Source: Bradyrhizobium icense (lineage in GTDB: Bacteria > Pseudomonadota > Alphaproteobacteria > Rhizobiales > Xanthobacteraceae). Taken from it: DNA of 64,000 nucleotides. Position 1 is the stretch's first letter; each line of letters begins with the position of its first letter. The notes below the pieces were generated by a model. That model was not told the origin of the DNA. It made no database searches and saw only the letters and a list, made by a program, of their open reading frames with translations. The position numbers were made by a program, and so were the translations under genes. The stretch covers positions 3,782,001 through 3,846,000 of the forward strand of contig NZ_CP016428.1 of NCBI RefSeq assembly GCF_001693385.1. The letters are read 5' to 3'. This document shows positions 26,256 through 35,529 of the stretch, piece by piece.

Positions 26256-26435
26256 GGTAGTTTCCGGCAATGATCCAAGGCGATCGGCGGTCTGATGACG
26301 TGATCTCCTTCGCGCCGGCGGTTCTGGCACCTGCGGCGTATTGGCGCTGAGCCAGAACACCCATTGAATACCAACGACAGTTGCTGGACATTTCGGGAGC
26401 AGGAGTTTTGCCAACCGAAGAACGGGAGGGCAGTC

Positions 26436-26576
26436 ATGCCGAAAACCGCTGGCGTATCTTCGTCGGCGTCGCAGAATTCGGACACCGCCCAACTTGTTTC
26501 CGTCGCGCTGTTTTCCGGTGTCGGCCTACTGGCTTCCCTGATCGTCGTTATCCTCCGTATCAACGGTGTCTTCTGA
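26436..26576 (+). CDS. Small single-span membrane protein, unknown function
   Basis: The product has 46 residues: a polar Ser-rich N-terminus (MPKTAGVSSSASQNSD) and one hydrophobic helix (LVSVALFSGVGLLASLIVVIL) ending RINGVF. GGGAGGGCAG gives a strong ribosome site 6-12 bases before the ATG at 26436. The 180 bases upstream hold no other gene. It is not recognised; the strong ribosome site and clean helix support it as real. Confidence 0.6.
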   Translation: MPKTAGVSSSASQNSDTAQLVSVALFSGVGLLASLIVVILRINGVF

Positions 26577-26624
26577 TTGAACGGCTGCCGTCGCGCATGG
26601 CGGCGGCAACCGCTCTCGTTCTCA

Positions 26625-27233
26625 CTAGGCCGCGCGCAGGTCGCTTGCCGCCTTCAGCGCGCCGGCCACGGCTTTTTCGCGGTGCTCCTGACCGACCTGA
26701 ATGCCGTCGGCGGAAATGAATTCCGGATTCTTGATGCCGATGAAGCCGAACACCCAGCGCAAATAGGTTTCGAGATGTTCGCCGAGCGCGGTCGGCGCGC
26801 CCGGGCCATAAAACCCGCCGCGTGAAATCGCCACGATGACGCGCTTGTTGCCGGCCAATCCATGGACACCTTGCGCGTCGTACTTGAACGTCTTGCCCGC
26901 GACCAGGATGCGGTCGATCCAGGCCTTGAGCTGGCTTGGGATCGTGAAATTGTACATTGGCGCGCCGATCACGACGACGTCGGCCGCCAGAAACTCTTCC
27001 AGCACCGCCTGACCGGCGGCGATGTCCTCTCGCAATGCAGCTTCCGGGGCCGCTCCCTGGCTAGCGGCGAGGTGTGAACCGGTGAGATGCGCCAGCGGCG
27101 TCAGCGCGAGATCGCGGTAGCTGACGTCGAGGCCGGGGGTGGATTGGCGCAGGCGATCGACGATGGCGGCGGAAACCTGGCGGCTGACGGAGTGGGGGCC
27201 GAGAACGCTGGAATCGAGATGCAGAAGCTTCAT
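26625..27233 (-). CDS. azoR: FMN-dependent NADH-azoreductase
   Basis: The 202-residue flavodoxin-like protein starts [19 protein letters not shown] and has [27 protein letters not shown] and SRGGFYGP, the FMN-binding and family motifs of AzoR/AcpD. It reduces azo dyes and quinones with NADH and FMN and protects against electrophiles. It is divergent from the HxlR gene at 27331, matching the YodB/AzoR-type pairing in which a thiol-sensing HxlR regulator controls a quinone reductase. Confidence 0.93.
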   Translation of the reverse strand: MKLLHLDSSVLGPHSVSRQVSAAIVDRLRQSTPGLDVSYRDLALTPLAHLTGSHLAASQGAAPEAALREDIAAGQAVLEEFLAADVVVIGAPMYNFTIPSQLKAWIDRILVAGKTFKYDAQGVHGLAGNKRVIVAISRGGFYGPGAPTALGEHLETYLRWVFGFIGIKNPEFISADGIQVGQEHREKAVAGALKAASDLRAA

Positions 27234-27330
27234 GAGGGGTCACCCTTGGTATACGTTTGTAACTGGCGCTATATGAGTGACTGTCGTAAGGTCCCGCAAG
27301 AACGCACATTTTTTACACCCGAGCACACCC

Positions 27331-27732
27331 ATGAGACCCGAGCACAAAAATGTGCCTGCCCTGCCAGCCGGTCCTCACCTCGACAGTGACTGCCGCGGCG
27401 CGGCCTCTGTGTTGGCGCGGGTCGGCGACAAATGGAGCGTGTTCGTGATCATGATGCTTGGCGATGGGCCGAAGCGTTTCAACGAGATCAAGCGCATGAT
27501 CGGTGGCATCTCGCAGCGCATGCTGACGCTGACGCTGCGCGGGCTCGAACGGGATGGTCTCGTAACGCGAACGGTATTTCCAACCATTCCGCCGCGCGTC
27601 GATTACGAATTGACCGATCTGGGGCGTGGTCTATCCGCGCCAGTGAAGGCGCTCGGCACGTGGGCAATCGAGCATCAACCGGAGATCCAGCGCGCGCGGA
27701 TGAAGTTCGACGCGCGCAATGACAATGCGTGA
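27331..27732 (+). CDS. HxlR family regulator, probable controller of azoR
   Basis: The 133-residue winged-helix protein has SDCRGAASVLARVGDKWSVFVIMMLGDGPKRFNEIKR and MIGGISQRMLTLTLRGLERDGLV, the HxlR core. The N-terminal Cys in SDCRGAA is at the position of the redox-active Cys6 of YodB. It is divergent from azoR. The 97-base shared region is AT-rich and contains GGTATACG and TTTGTAACT segments but no repeat I can trust as operator. The stop codon touches the dprA stop on the other strand. Confidence 0.9.
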   Translation: MRPEHKNVPALPAGPHLDSDCRGAASVLARVGDKWSVFVIMMLGDGPKRFNEIKRMIGGISQRMLTLTLRGLERDGLVTRTVFPTIPPRVDYELTDLGRGLSAPVKALGTWAIEHQPEIQRARMKFDARNDNA

Positions 27733-28848
27733 TTAGATCAGCGACACCAGCCCGCCGCCGTGACGCTCCAGCCGTCCGGCCAGTTCGAGTTCGAGCAACA
27801 CCGTGCGAACGATGGTGGGCGAGAGGCCCGACATCCGGATCAGATCGTCGAGGCTGACCGGGCTCGGCCCCAGCAACGCAACGATGCGCTCGCGTTCGCG
27901 TGGATCGGTATCGAAGTCGAGCGGCTCGTCGTCCTCGCGTGCCTCTAGCATGACCGGTCGCTCCAGGATCGGCTGAATGGCGTTGATGACGTCGCTGGCT
28001 TCGGTGACCAGCGCCGCGCCCTGCTTGATCAGGTCATTTGTCCCGGCGGCGCGCGGATCGAGCGGCGAGCCCGGTACTGCGAACACTTCACGGCCCTGTT
28101 CGGCGGCCATCCGCGCCGTGATCAGCGATCCCGACCGATGCGCGGCCTCGATCACGACGACGCCGAGCGAGGCGCCCGAGATCAGGCGGTTGCGGCGTGG
28201 AAAGTCGCGGGCGCGCGGCACATGGCCGAGCGGCATTTCGGAAATCGCACCGCCATGCTCGAGCAGGGCGGCGAGCAAATCCTCATGCTCCGGCGGATAG
28301 ATCCGGTCGTGGCCACCGGCCAGCACCGCGATCGTGCCGCTTTGGATGGTCGCGCGATGCGCGGCCTGATCGATGCCGCGCGCCAGCCCGGATATGATGA
28401 CAAAGCCGGCGTCGCCGAGGTCGCGCGCCAGTTGGCCGGCGAATTTCAGTCCGGCGCCGGAAGCGTTGCGCGAGCCGACGATCGCGATCATCGGCCGCAT
28501 CAGAGCGTCGGGTGCGCCGCGCACGCCGAGCAGCGGCGGCGGATCGTCGAGCGTCGCCAGCCGCGGCGGATAGGCGGCTTCGCCCGGCGCAAGCAGCGAG
28601 ACGCCGATCCTGTTCGCTCCGGCGATCTCGGCCCGCGCTTCCTCCTCGCTGCAGATGCGCCCCGAACGCGCAGCTCCGCCACGCCGCGCCAGATCGGGCA
28701 GCCGCTCCAGCGCCGCGCGCGCATTGCCGAAATGGCCGAGCAGCGAGTTGAAGGTGCGCGGGCCGACATTGTCGCTGCGGATCAGCCGCAGCCGGTCGAT
28801 CCGCTCGGCGTCGGTGAGGTGAAGGGTTTGTGGCGTCCGGTCATGCAT
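27733..28848 (-). CDS. dprA: DNA processing protein DprA
   Basis: The 371-residue protein has an N-terminal SAM-like domain ([21 protein letters not shown]), the Rossmann-fold DprA core ([52 protein letters not shown]) and a C-terminal winged helix. DprA loads RecA on incoming single-stranded DNA during transformation. The ATG at 28848 is chosen; a TTG at 28881 is an alternative. It converges end-to-end with the HxlR gene and is divergent from an amidase gene that separates it from plsY. Confidence 0.95.
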   Translation of the reverse strand: MHDRTPQTLHLTDAERIDRLRLIRSDNVGPRTFNSLLGHFGNARAALERLPDLARRGGAARSGRICSEEEARAEIAGANRIGVSLLAPGEAAYPPRLATLDDPPPLLGVRGAPDALMRPMIAIVGSRNASGAGLKFAGQLARDLGDAGFVIISGLARGIDQAAHRATIQSGTIAVLAGGHDRIYPPEHEDLLAALLEHGGAISEMPLGHVPRARDFPRRNRLISGASLGVVVIEAAHRSGSLITARMAAEQGREVFAVPGSPLDPRAAGTNDLIKQGAALVTEASDVINAIQPILERPVMLEAREDDEPLDFDTDPRERERIVALLGPSPVSLDDLIRMSGLSPTIVRTVLLELELAGRLERHGGGLVSLI

Positions 28849-28967
28849 GCGGACACAGCTTTGCCCAACCTGAGATTGCAATCAACCTGTTTTCGGATCG
28901 CGGGCTCTCCCGCTTGCTCAGGGCCGGCGCGCTCCGTAACTTGCCTCGCCATTGCAGGAAGCCCCCG

Positions 28968-30221
28968 ATGATCTCTCTCGCCAAACTCCAGCGCCGTATC
29001 GATGCCGGTGATCTTTCTGCCGACGACTCCATCGCGCAGTCGCTGGAAGCCATCACCGCACAGGACAAGACCATCGGCGCTTTCGTCTGCCGTGCCGAAA
29101 ATCTGCGAGCGGCAAGCGACGGACCGCTGCGCGGCATTGCGGTCGGCATCAAGGACATCATTGATACGGCGGATTTTCCGACCGAAATGGGCTCGCCGAT
29201 CTACCGGGGATATCGGCCGCGCGGCGACGCAGCCGTCGTGATGATGCTGAAGCAGGCAGGCGCTAGCATCATCGGCAAGACCACGACGACGGCATTCGCC
29301 TCCGTAGATCCGACGCCGACGTTCAATCCGCACAACAAGGGTCATACACCCGGCGGATCGTCATCTGGCTCGGCCGCCGCGGTGGCGGCCGGCATGGTCC
29401 CGCTGGCGCTGGGAACGCAAACCGGCGGTTCGGTGATCCGGCCGGCCTCGTTTTGTGGTGTCGCCGCGATCAAACCGTCCTACCACTTGCTGCCGACCGT
29501 CGGCGTCAAATGCTTCTCGTGGACGCTCGATACGGTCGGGCTGTTCGCGGCCGGTGTCGATGATGTCGCGCGCGGGTTGTCCGCAATGACCGGCCGGCCC
29601 GAATTGCTTCTTCCGCCGACGATTTCAACACCGCGCATCGGCGTCGTGACCCAGGATTTCGCCGGCGCGCCGGAAGCATCAGGCGAGGCGGCGTTGCGGA
29701 TTGCGAGGCGGGCGGTGGAGAAAGCCGGTGCCACGGTGCGCGCATTGGCCTTGCCCAAAAATGTTGCCGAGGCGTGGCGTGCGCAACCGGTCGTGCAGGA
29801 GTTCGAGGCGCATCGGGCGCTCGCCTGGGAATACCGTGAACATTACGATGCAATGGCGCCGCTCTTGCGGGCCAAGCTGGACGGGAGCAGGGACACAACA
29901 TCCTTCGCGTATGACGAAGCGATTGCAGTAGCGACCCGCGCCAGACAGGCGCTGGAAAAGGTGTTTGACGGTGTCGAAGTGCTGCTGACCTTGTCGGCGC
30001 CTGGCGTGGCGCCCAAGGGACTGGGCTCGACCGGCGACGCCCGTTATAATCGGGTGTGGACCCTGATGGGCGTGCCCTGCGTCAACGTTCCGGCGCTTGT
30101 GGCGGAAATCAATTTGCCGGTGGGCGTGCAGGTGATTGCGAGATACGGCGCTGATGCCCAAGCACTCGCGGCGGCGCGATTTGTGGAGCAAGCTCTCGCA
30201 GGGCGGATTAGCGCAGCGTAA
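28968..30221 (+). CDS. Amidase signature family protein
   Basis: The 417-residue protein carries the Ser-cisSer-Lys triad: Lys62 in VGIKDIID, the GGSSSGSAAAV loop at about 129-139, and the nucleophile Ser155 in TQTGGSVIRPASF. It hydrolyses an amide to acid and ammonia; the substrate is unknown and it is too short and divergent to be GatA, which is present at 45094. No signal peptide. The ATG at 28968 has AGGAAG about 12 bases upstream. It runs opposite to its neighbours and sits between dprA and plsY, so it may be an insertion into that housekeeping series. Confidence 0.88.
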   Translation: MISLAKLQRRIDAGDLSADDSIAQSLEAITAQDKTIGAFVCRAENLRAASDGPLRGIAVGIKDIIDTADFPTEMGSPIYRGYRPRGDAAVVMMLKQAGASIIGKTTTTAFASVDPTPTFNPHNKGHTPGGSSSGSAAAVAAGMVPLALGTQTGGSVIRPASFCGVAAIKPSYHLLPTVGVKCFSWTLDTVGLFAAGVDDVARGLSAMTGRPELLLPPTISTPRIGVVTQDFAGAPEASGEAALRIARRAVEKAGATVRALALPKNVAEAWRAQPVVQEFEAHRALAWEYREHYDAMAPLLRAKLDGSRDTTSFAYDEAIAVATRARQALEKVFDGVEVLLTLSAPGVAPKGLGSTGDARYNRVWTLMGVPCVNVPALVAEINLPVGVQVIARYGADAQALAAARFVEQALAGRISAA

Positions 30222-30271
30222 TCCGCCAAATCATCTGGTCCAATCGGCGGATTGCGCTGCGCTAATCCGCC
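30202..30271. repeat. Paired 26-base palindromes (GGCGGATTAGCGCAGCG)
   Basis: The units at 30202-30227 and 30246-30271 are near-inverted copies, each itself palindromic (GGCGGATTA...TAATCCGCC). The first overlaps the last codons of the amidase gene. They lie between the converging amidase and plsY genes and could terminate both. Confidence 0.75.
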
Positions 30272-30286
30272 CCAACGGCAATACGC

Positions 30287-30880
30287 CTACTTTGCCCCGA
30301 TGCGCCCTTCGGTCCCGGACTGCAAGCGCTTGATGTTCTCGCTGTGCTTCCAGAACAGCAGCAGCGTCAGCCCGACGAACAGCGAGGCCAGCGCGGGGTG
30401 GCCGAACCACCACAGGAACAGCGGCGTGACGAACGCTGCGACCAGTGCCGACAGTGACGAATAGCGCGTGGTGACGGCGGTGGCCAACCAGATCAGGCAA
30501 AACATCACGGCGGCCGGCCAGAACAGGCCGATCAGCACGCCGATATAGGTGGCGACTCCTTTGCCGCCGTTGAATTTGAGCCAGACCGGGAAGAGGTGGC
30601 CGAGGAAGGCGCCGAGCGCGCCCAGCATCGCCGCATCGGCGCCGCCGAAATAGCCTGCGATCATCACCGCAACCGTGCCCTTGAGCATGTCGCCGATCAG
30701 CGTCGCAGCGGCCAGGCCCTTGCGCCCGGTGCGCAATACGTTGGTGGCACCGATGTTGCCGGAGCCGATAGAGCGCAGGTCCTGCGTGCCCGCGACTGTG
30801 GTCAGCACCACCCCGAAGGGAATCGAGCCCAGCAGATAGCCGAGGATGAACGCCAACGGCAGCCATACTTCAGGTGACAT
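30287..30880 (-). CDS. plsY: Glycerol-3-phosphate acyltransferase PlsY
   Basis: The 197-residue integral membrane protein contains [30 protein letters not shown] and [21 protein letters not shown], the three conserved PlsY motifs. It acylates glycerol-3-phosphate at sn-1 using acyl-phosphate, the first step of phospholipid synthesis, at the inner membrane. About five to six membrane spans are predicted. It follows pyrC by 33 bases on the same strand, so pyrB-pyrC-plsY is a probable operon. Confidence 0.96.
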   Translation of the reverse strand: MSPEVWLPLAFILGYLLGSIPFGVVLTTVAGTQDLRSIGSGNIGATNVLRTGRKGLAAATLIGDMLKGTVAVMIAGYFGGADAAMLGALGAFLGHLFPVWLKFNGGKGVATYIGVLIGLFWPAAVMFCLIWLATAVTTRYSSLSALVAAFVTPLFLWWFGHPALASLFVGLTLLLFWKHSENIKRLQSGTEGRIGAK

Positions 30881-30913
30881 CGCCGTTACTCCGCGCGGGC
30901 TGGTTCGGACGAA

Positions 30914-32215
30914 TCAGACGTGTTCATAGACCGTCCGCCCGCCCACGATAGTACGCACGACGCGCCCCGAGAAGCGGGCTTCGTCGAACGGAGTGTTCTT
31001 GCACTGCGATTTGAGGTCGGCGGGATCGAGTACCCAGGGCGTATCGGGGTCGATGACGATCACGTCCGCCGGGGAACCCGCCCGCAGCGAGCCGCCGGGC
31101 AGGCCGAGAAGCTCCGCAGGGCGGGTCGACATCGCCCGGATCAGCGTCTTGAAGTCCATTTCGCCGTTGTGGATCAGGCGCAGCGCCGCCGGCAGCATGG
31201 TCTGCAGCCCGACCGCGCCGGCGGCGGCTTCCGCGAACGGCAGCCGCTTGACCTCGACGTCCTGCGGATTGTGATCGGACATCACGACGTCGACCAGGCC
31301 GGAGGCGACCGCCGCGACCAGGGCGAGGCGATCCTCTTCGGTGCGCAGCGGCGGCGACAGCTTCAGGAAGGTACGATAGGGGCCGATGTCGTTTTCGTTC
31401 AGCGTGACATGGTTGATCGACACCGAAGCGCTGACGTCGAGACCGGCGTCGCGCGCGCGCTTGAGGATTTCCAGCGACTCCATCGACGATAGCGAGGCCG
31501 CATGATAGCGCCCGCCGGTCAGCGCCACGAGACGCATGTCGCGTTCGAGCATCACCGCCTCGGCGGCGTTGGGAATGCCGATGAGCCCAAGACGCGCGGC
31601 GAACTCGCCCTCATTCATCACGCCTTCGCCGACCAGATCGGGATCCTCGGTGTGGTGCACGATCAGCGCGTCGAAATCACGCGCATAGGTCAGCGCCCGG
31701 CGCATCACCTGCGCGTTGGTGACGCTCTTGTCTCCATCGGTGAAGGCGACCGCGCCGGCGGCCTTCAGGAGGCCGATCTCGGTCATCTCCGCACCGCCCA
31801 GCCCCTTGGTCAGCGCTGCCATCGGGTGGATGTTGACAATCGCGGTGTCGCGGGCGCGGCGCAGCACGAAGTCGACGGTTGCCGAATTGTCGATGACGGG
31901 CGAGGTGTCCGGCTGGCAGATGATGGTGGTGATGCCGCCGGCGGCCGCCGCCTGGCTCGCGGAGGCAAAGGTTTCGCGATGGCTGGCGCCGGGTTCGCCG
32001 ACAAAGGCGCGCATGTCGATCAGCCCGGGGGCGACGATCTTGCCGGCGCAATTGACGATGTCGGTGCCCTCGGGCACGCCGGCGGCGCCAATGCCGCGTC
32101 TGGAATCACGGATCGTTCCGTCGGCAATCAGGACGTCGCCGGGGCCATCGAAATCCCTCGAGGGATCGACGACGCGGGCATTCGCAAGCAGGATCGGGCG
32201 GCGGTCGGTCAGCAT
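30914..32215 (-). CDS. pyrC: Dihydroorotase-like protein, metal site degenerate
   Basis: The 433-residue amidohydrolase is clearly of the class I dihydroorotase type, directly after pyrB. In active enzymes the first strand reads D-x-H-x-H; here the segment is GLIDMRAFVGEPG, so both histidines are missing. Later elements remain: HHTEDPDL, SINHVTLNENDIG and a region MSDHNPQDVE with the Asp. By family knowledge this resembles the catalytically inactive partners (PyrC'/PyrX) of aspartate carbamoyltransferase, although many alphaproteobacterial sequences labelled pyrC look like this. An active dihydroorotase may be encoded elsewhere. Confidence 0.85.
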   Translation of the reverse strand: MLTDRRPILLANARVVDPSRDFDGPGDVLIADGTIRDSRRGIGAAGVPEGTDIVNCAGKIVAPGLIDMRAFVGEPGASHRETFASASQAAAAGGITTIICQPDTSPVIDNSATVDFVLRRARDTAIVNIHPMAALTKGLGGAEMTEIGLLKAAGAVAFTDGDKSVTNAQVMRRALTYARDFDALIVHHTEDPDLVGEGVMNEGEFAARLGLIGIPNAAEAVMLERDMRLVALTGGRYHAASLSSMESLEILKRARDAGLDVSASVSINHVTLNENDIGPYRTFLKLSPPLRTEEDRLALVAAVASGLVDVVMSDHNPQDVEVKRLPFAEAAAGAVGLQTMLPAALRLIHNGEMDFKTLIRAMSTRPAELLGLPGGSLRAGSPADVIVIDPDTPWVLDPADLKSQCKNTPFDEARFSGRVVRTIVGGRTVYEHV

Positions 32216-32218
32216 GGT

Positions 32219-33172
32219 TTACGCGTTCGGCAGGTTGCGGGCGAGCGCTTCAAGCACCGCCATCCGCACTGCCACTCCCATTTCTACCTGTTCACGGATC
32301 AGCGATTGCGCGCCGTCGGCCACGATCGAATCGATCTCCACGCCGCGGTTCATCGGTCCCGGATGCATCACCAGCGCGTCCGGCTTGGCGTAAGCGAGCT
32401 TCTTCTGGTCGAGACCGAAATAGTGGAAGTATTCGCCCGACGACGGCACGAAGGAGCCGTTCATACGCTCGCGCTGCAGCCGCAGCATCATCACGATATC
32501 GGCACCGTTGAGGCCTTCGCGCATGTCGCGCGCGACCTCGACGCCCATCCGTTCGATGCCGCGCGGCAGCAGCGTGGAGGGAGCGACGACGCGAACGCGC
32601 GCGCCCATGGTGTTGAGCAGGAGGATATTGGAGCGTGCCACGCGGGAATGCATGACGTCGCCGCAGATTGCGATCACGAGGCCTTCCAGCCGGCCTTTAT
32701 TCCGGCGGATGGTCAGCGCGTCCAGCAGCGCCTGGGTCGGATGCTCGTGCGCGCCGTCGCCGGCATTGATCACGGAACCGTCGACCTTGCGCGCCAGAAG
32801 TTCCACCGCGCCGGAGGCGTGGTGCCGCACCACCAGGATATCCGGGTGCATGGCGTTGAGCGTCACAGCGGTGTCCATCAGCGTCTCGCCCTTGCGGATC
32901 GAGGACGAGGACACCGACATGTTCATGACGTCGGCGCCCAGCCGTTTTCCCGCCAGTTCGAACGAGGATTGGGTTCGGGTGGACGCCTCGAAAAACAGGT
33001 TCACCTGGGTGCGACCGCGCAAGGAGGTGCGCTTTTTGTCCACCTGGCGGTTGAGCTCGACATATTCCTCGGAAAGGTCGAGCAGGCCGGTAATGTCGGC
33101 AGCGGAAAGCCCCTCGATTCCCAGCAGATGCCGGTGTCCGAGGACGAAGGTCGATTTCGATGCAGGGGTCAT
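32219..33172 (-). CDS. pyrB: Aspartate carbamoyltransferase catalytic chain
   Basis: The 317-residue enzyme makes carbamoyl-aspartate from carbamoyl phosphate and aspartate. Motifs: the carbamoyl-phosphate loop [30 protein letters not shown] and [13 protein letters not shown]. No regulatory chain (pyrI) is adjacent, fitting the alphaproteobacterial PyrB that partners a dihydroorotase-like protein. The ATG at 33172 is preferred; the frame to 33211 adds non-family residues. Only three bases separate its stop from the pyrC start. Confidence 0.95.
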   Translation of the reverse strand: MTPASKSTFVLGHRHLLGIEGLSAADITGLLDLSEEYVELNRQVDKKRTSLRGRTQVNLFFEASTRTQSSFELAGKRLGADVMNMSVSSSSIRKGETLMDTAVTLNAMHPDILVVRHHASGAVELLARKVDGSVINAGDGAHEHPTQALLDALTIRRNKGRLEGLVIAICGDVMHSRVARSNILLLNTMGARVRVVAPSTLLPRGIERMGVEVARDMREGLNGADIVMMLRLQRERMNGSFVPSSGEYFHYFGLDQKKLAYAKPDALVMHPGPMNRGVEIDSIVADGAQSLIREQVEMGVAVRMAVLEALARNLPNA

Positions 33173-33312
33173 TAAAGCCAGAGCTATAGGCAGAGATGCC
33201 AGGCAGGGCAAGTCTCAAATCCGAGGTGCGGACTTATCCACTAGGGCTTCAGCGGCACGGTAAGCGGCCGGATGGTAGGACCCGGCGAGCGATTCAGCTA
33301 GGATGGCGCACA

Positions 33313-34725
33313 GTGCATCAGGCTGGGCAAAACGTGGGGCATTTCGTTCAATTCGTTCGGATCGCGTCGCGGACGCTGCTGATAGCCGTCGCATGCCTGT
33401 CGGCCACGGTAGCCATGGCTGAGAAACGCGTCGCGCTCGCCATCGGCAACGATCTCTATCCAAATCTGCCCGCCGACCGGCAACTCAGGAAAGCGGTTAA
33501 AGACGCCACCACTATCGCGGGCACGCTGCGATCGCTGGGTTTCGAGGTCATCGTTGGCACCAACCTGGGCCGCCAGGCGATGATCGACAAGCTGGCCGAG
33601 TTCACCGCGCGCCTGCAGCCGGGCGACACCGCCGCGTTGTTCTTCGCCGGACATGGCGTGGCAATCGGTGGCGTCAATTATCTGATCCCGAGCGATGTGC
33701 CGGCCGTCACCGAGGGCGCGGAAGCTCGCGTGCGCGGCGCTTCGCTCGCCGAGCCCGATCTGATCGCGGAACTGCAGGCGCGATCGGTCCGCGTCGCGCT
33801 GCTGGTGATCGATGCCTGCCGCGACAATCCGTTCCCGCGTGCCGCCGGCCGCTCGATCGGCAACACGCGGGGGCTGGCCGATGCCAAGCCGGCGCGCGGC
33901 ATCTTCACGCTGTATTCCGCCGGCATCGGCCAGACCGCGCTGGATCGCCTCGGCGGCAACGACGCCGCTCACAATTCGGTGTTCACCCGGATCTTCGCCG
34001 AGCAATTGAAACGGGCGGACCTCCATCTCGGCGATCTCGCCGTCGAAGTGCGCGAACGCGTCGCCGAGCTGGCGCTGAAAGCAACCGATGAGCGCGGTCA
34101 GCCCGCGCCGCACGAGCAGACGCCGGCCTATTACGATCAGACGCTTGGCGGGCGCATCTATCTGGCCGGGCAGCCGGGCAGTGGTCGCATTGAGAGACCT
34201 GCCACCAAGCTCGCGAATGTCGCCCCTGAATCCGAGCGCGCGGTGCGCCCGTCGCGGCCGGGAGCGCCCGGCGAAAGCTGCGCGCGCAACGGCTACGAAA
34301 CCTATTGCGTCAGTTCGGTACTGAAGCCGCAGTTCGACAATGCGTACGGCGCGCAGAATCTGTTCAACGCTTCCGCAGGCGCGGCATGGGTGGAGGGCAG
34401 GGACGGCAATGGGATCGGCGAGTGGATCACGATCGAGTTCGACGCCATGCGTCTGGTGAAGTCCATCAAGGTCCGGAACGGCTACCAGAAGAACAACGAT
34501 ATCTTCCGGAAGAACAACCGGGTGCGCCGGTTGCGCGTGGTGTTCTCGCAAGGCGAAACAGAGACGTTTACGCTGCGCGATAGCCTCGGCTCGGAAATGC
34601 TGACGCTGCCCAGGCCGGTGAAGGCGTACTGGGTGAAATTCATCATCGACGACGTCTGGGCCGGTAACAAATACACGGACACTGCGATCACGAAACTGGT
34701 GGTCAATTCGGAGCGGGCGCCGTGA
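33313..34725 (+). CDS. Secreted caspase-like (C14) protein with C-terminal NADase-type glycan-binding domain
   Basis: After a signal peptide (VRIASRTLLIAVACLSATVAM), a p20-like caspase domain begins EKRVALAIGNDLYPNLP. The catalytic His is in FFAGHGVAIGG (codon 33652-33654) and the Cys in VIDACRDNPF (33817-33819), so both dyad residues are present. A Pro/Arg-rich linker leads to a C-terminal domain of about 140 residues (from CARNGYETYC to the end, with WITIEFDAMRLVKSIKVRNGY) that resembles discoidin-like glycan-binding domains of NAD-glycohydrolases. The start is uncertain: GTG at 33313 or 33334, or ATG at 33196. It overlaps the next gene by 4 bases (GTGA). Role unknown. Confidence 0.82.
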   Translation: MHQAGQNVGHFVQFVRIASRTLLIAVACLSATVAMAEKRVALAIGNDLYPNLPADRQLRKAVKDATTIAGTLRSLGFEVIVGTNLGRQAMIDKLAEFTARLQPGDTAALFFAGHGVAIGGVNYLIPSDVPAVTEGAEARVRGASLAEPDLIAELQARSVRVALLVIDACRDNPFPRAAGRSIGNTRGLADAKPARGIFTLYSAGIGQTALDRLGGNDAAHNSVFTRIFAEQLKRADLHLGDLAVEVRERVAELALKATDERGQPAPHEQTPAYYDQTLGGRIYLAGQPGSGRIERPATKLANVAPESERAVRPSRPGAPGESCARNGYETYCVSSVLKPQFDNAYGAQNLFNASAGAAWVEGRDGNGIGEWITIEFDAMRLVKSIKVRNGYQKNNDIFRKNNRVRRLRVVFSQGETETFTLRDSLGSEMLTLPRPVKAYWVKFIIDDVWAGNKYTDTAITKLVVNSERAP

Positions 34726-35507
34726 TCCGGGCGGCGCGGTTCACGAAGGCTTTCAGACGGACGGTTCTCGCGGCGGTAACGGTCGCGGGCTGCATCGCAA
34801 GCGCCTCCGCGCACGCACAAAAGCTCCCGGCCGGCTTCGTCTATCTGCGCGATATCGATCCGACCATCATCCAGGATATCCGTTACGCCGGCTCGAACAA
34901 TTTTGTCGGCCGGCCGCTGCGGGGCTATCAGGCCGCCGAATGCGTGGTGAAGCGCGAGGTAGGTGCGCTCTTGAAGAGCGTTCAGGAAGAACTCGCGCTG
35001 CAGAGCCTTTCGCTGAAGATGTTCGATTGTTACCGCCCGGTGCGCGCGGTGGCCGACATGGTGACGTGGTCGCGCGATGGCCGCGAAACACCGGCGCAGA
35101 AGCGCTACAATCCTTCGTTCAGCAAGGTCGACCTGTTCCGCCTGGGCTATATCGCCGAGCGTTCCGGCCATTCCACCGGTGCCGCGCTCGATCTCACATT
35201 GGTTGACCTGAAGGCCGATAATTCAGCCACCTTCGATTCCAGCAAGGACTACGGCGACTGCATTGCCAATGTTAACCTGCGCGCGCCGGAAGGCAGCGTC
35301 GACATGGGCACCGGCTACGATTGTTCCGATGTCAGGTCGCACACATCAGCAAAATCCATCACGGCGGATCAGCGCCGCTGGCGGCAGAAGCTGGTCCTGG
35401 TGATGGCGCGGCGAGGATTTGTAAACTATTCGAAGGAGTGGTGGCACTTTTCGCTGCCGGGCGCGGGCGGGCAGGCCTATGATTTCCCGATCACGCCGCG
35501 GAAGTGA
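34722..35507 (+). CDS. ddpX: VanX/DdpX-type D-Ala-D-Ala dipeptidase (M15D)
   Basis: The 261-residue protein has a signal peptide (cleavage likely after ASAHA, about residue 32). It shows the M15D zinc and catalytic residues: Arg105 in DCYRP, His150 and Asp157 in SGHSTGAALDL, Glu239 and His242 in EWWHFSL. Such enzymes cleave D-alanyl-D-alanine or peptidoglycan fragments; the signal peptide points to periplasmic murein turnover rather than glycopeptide resistance. The GTG start overlaps the upstream caspase-like gene by GTGA, so the two are probably translated together. Extra cysteines (two in the C-terminal half) may form a disulfide. Confidence 0.9.
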   Translation: MIRAARFTKAFRRTVLAAVTVAGCIASASAHAQKLPAGFVYLRDIDPTIIQDIRYAGSNNFVGRPLRGYQAAECVVKREVGALLKSVQEELALQSLSLKMFDCYRPVRAVADMVTWSRDGRETPAQKRYNPSFSKVDLFRLGYIAERSGHSTGAALDLTLVDLKADNSATFDSSKDYGDCIANVNLRAPEGSVDMGTGYDCSDVRSHTSAKSITADQRRWRQKLVLVMARRGFVNYSKEWWHFSLPGAGGQAYDFPITPRK

Positions 35508-35529
35508 TTTAACGGTTCCAGGATCAGCC

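Noticed and set aside
31502..33175. 557-codon plus-strand open frame opposite pyrC and pyrB
   Set aside because: Both minus-strand genes are certain; the plus-strand translation is His/Arg-rich and unrecognisable.
34722..35507. VanX-like gene considered as glycopeptide resistance
   Set aside because: There is no vanH or vanA-type ligase nearby and the protein has a signal peptide, which points to periplasmic murein metabolism instead.
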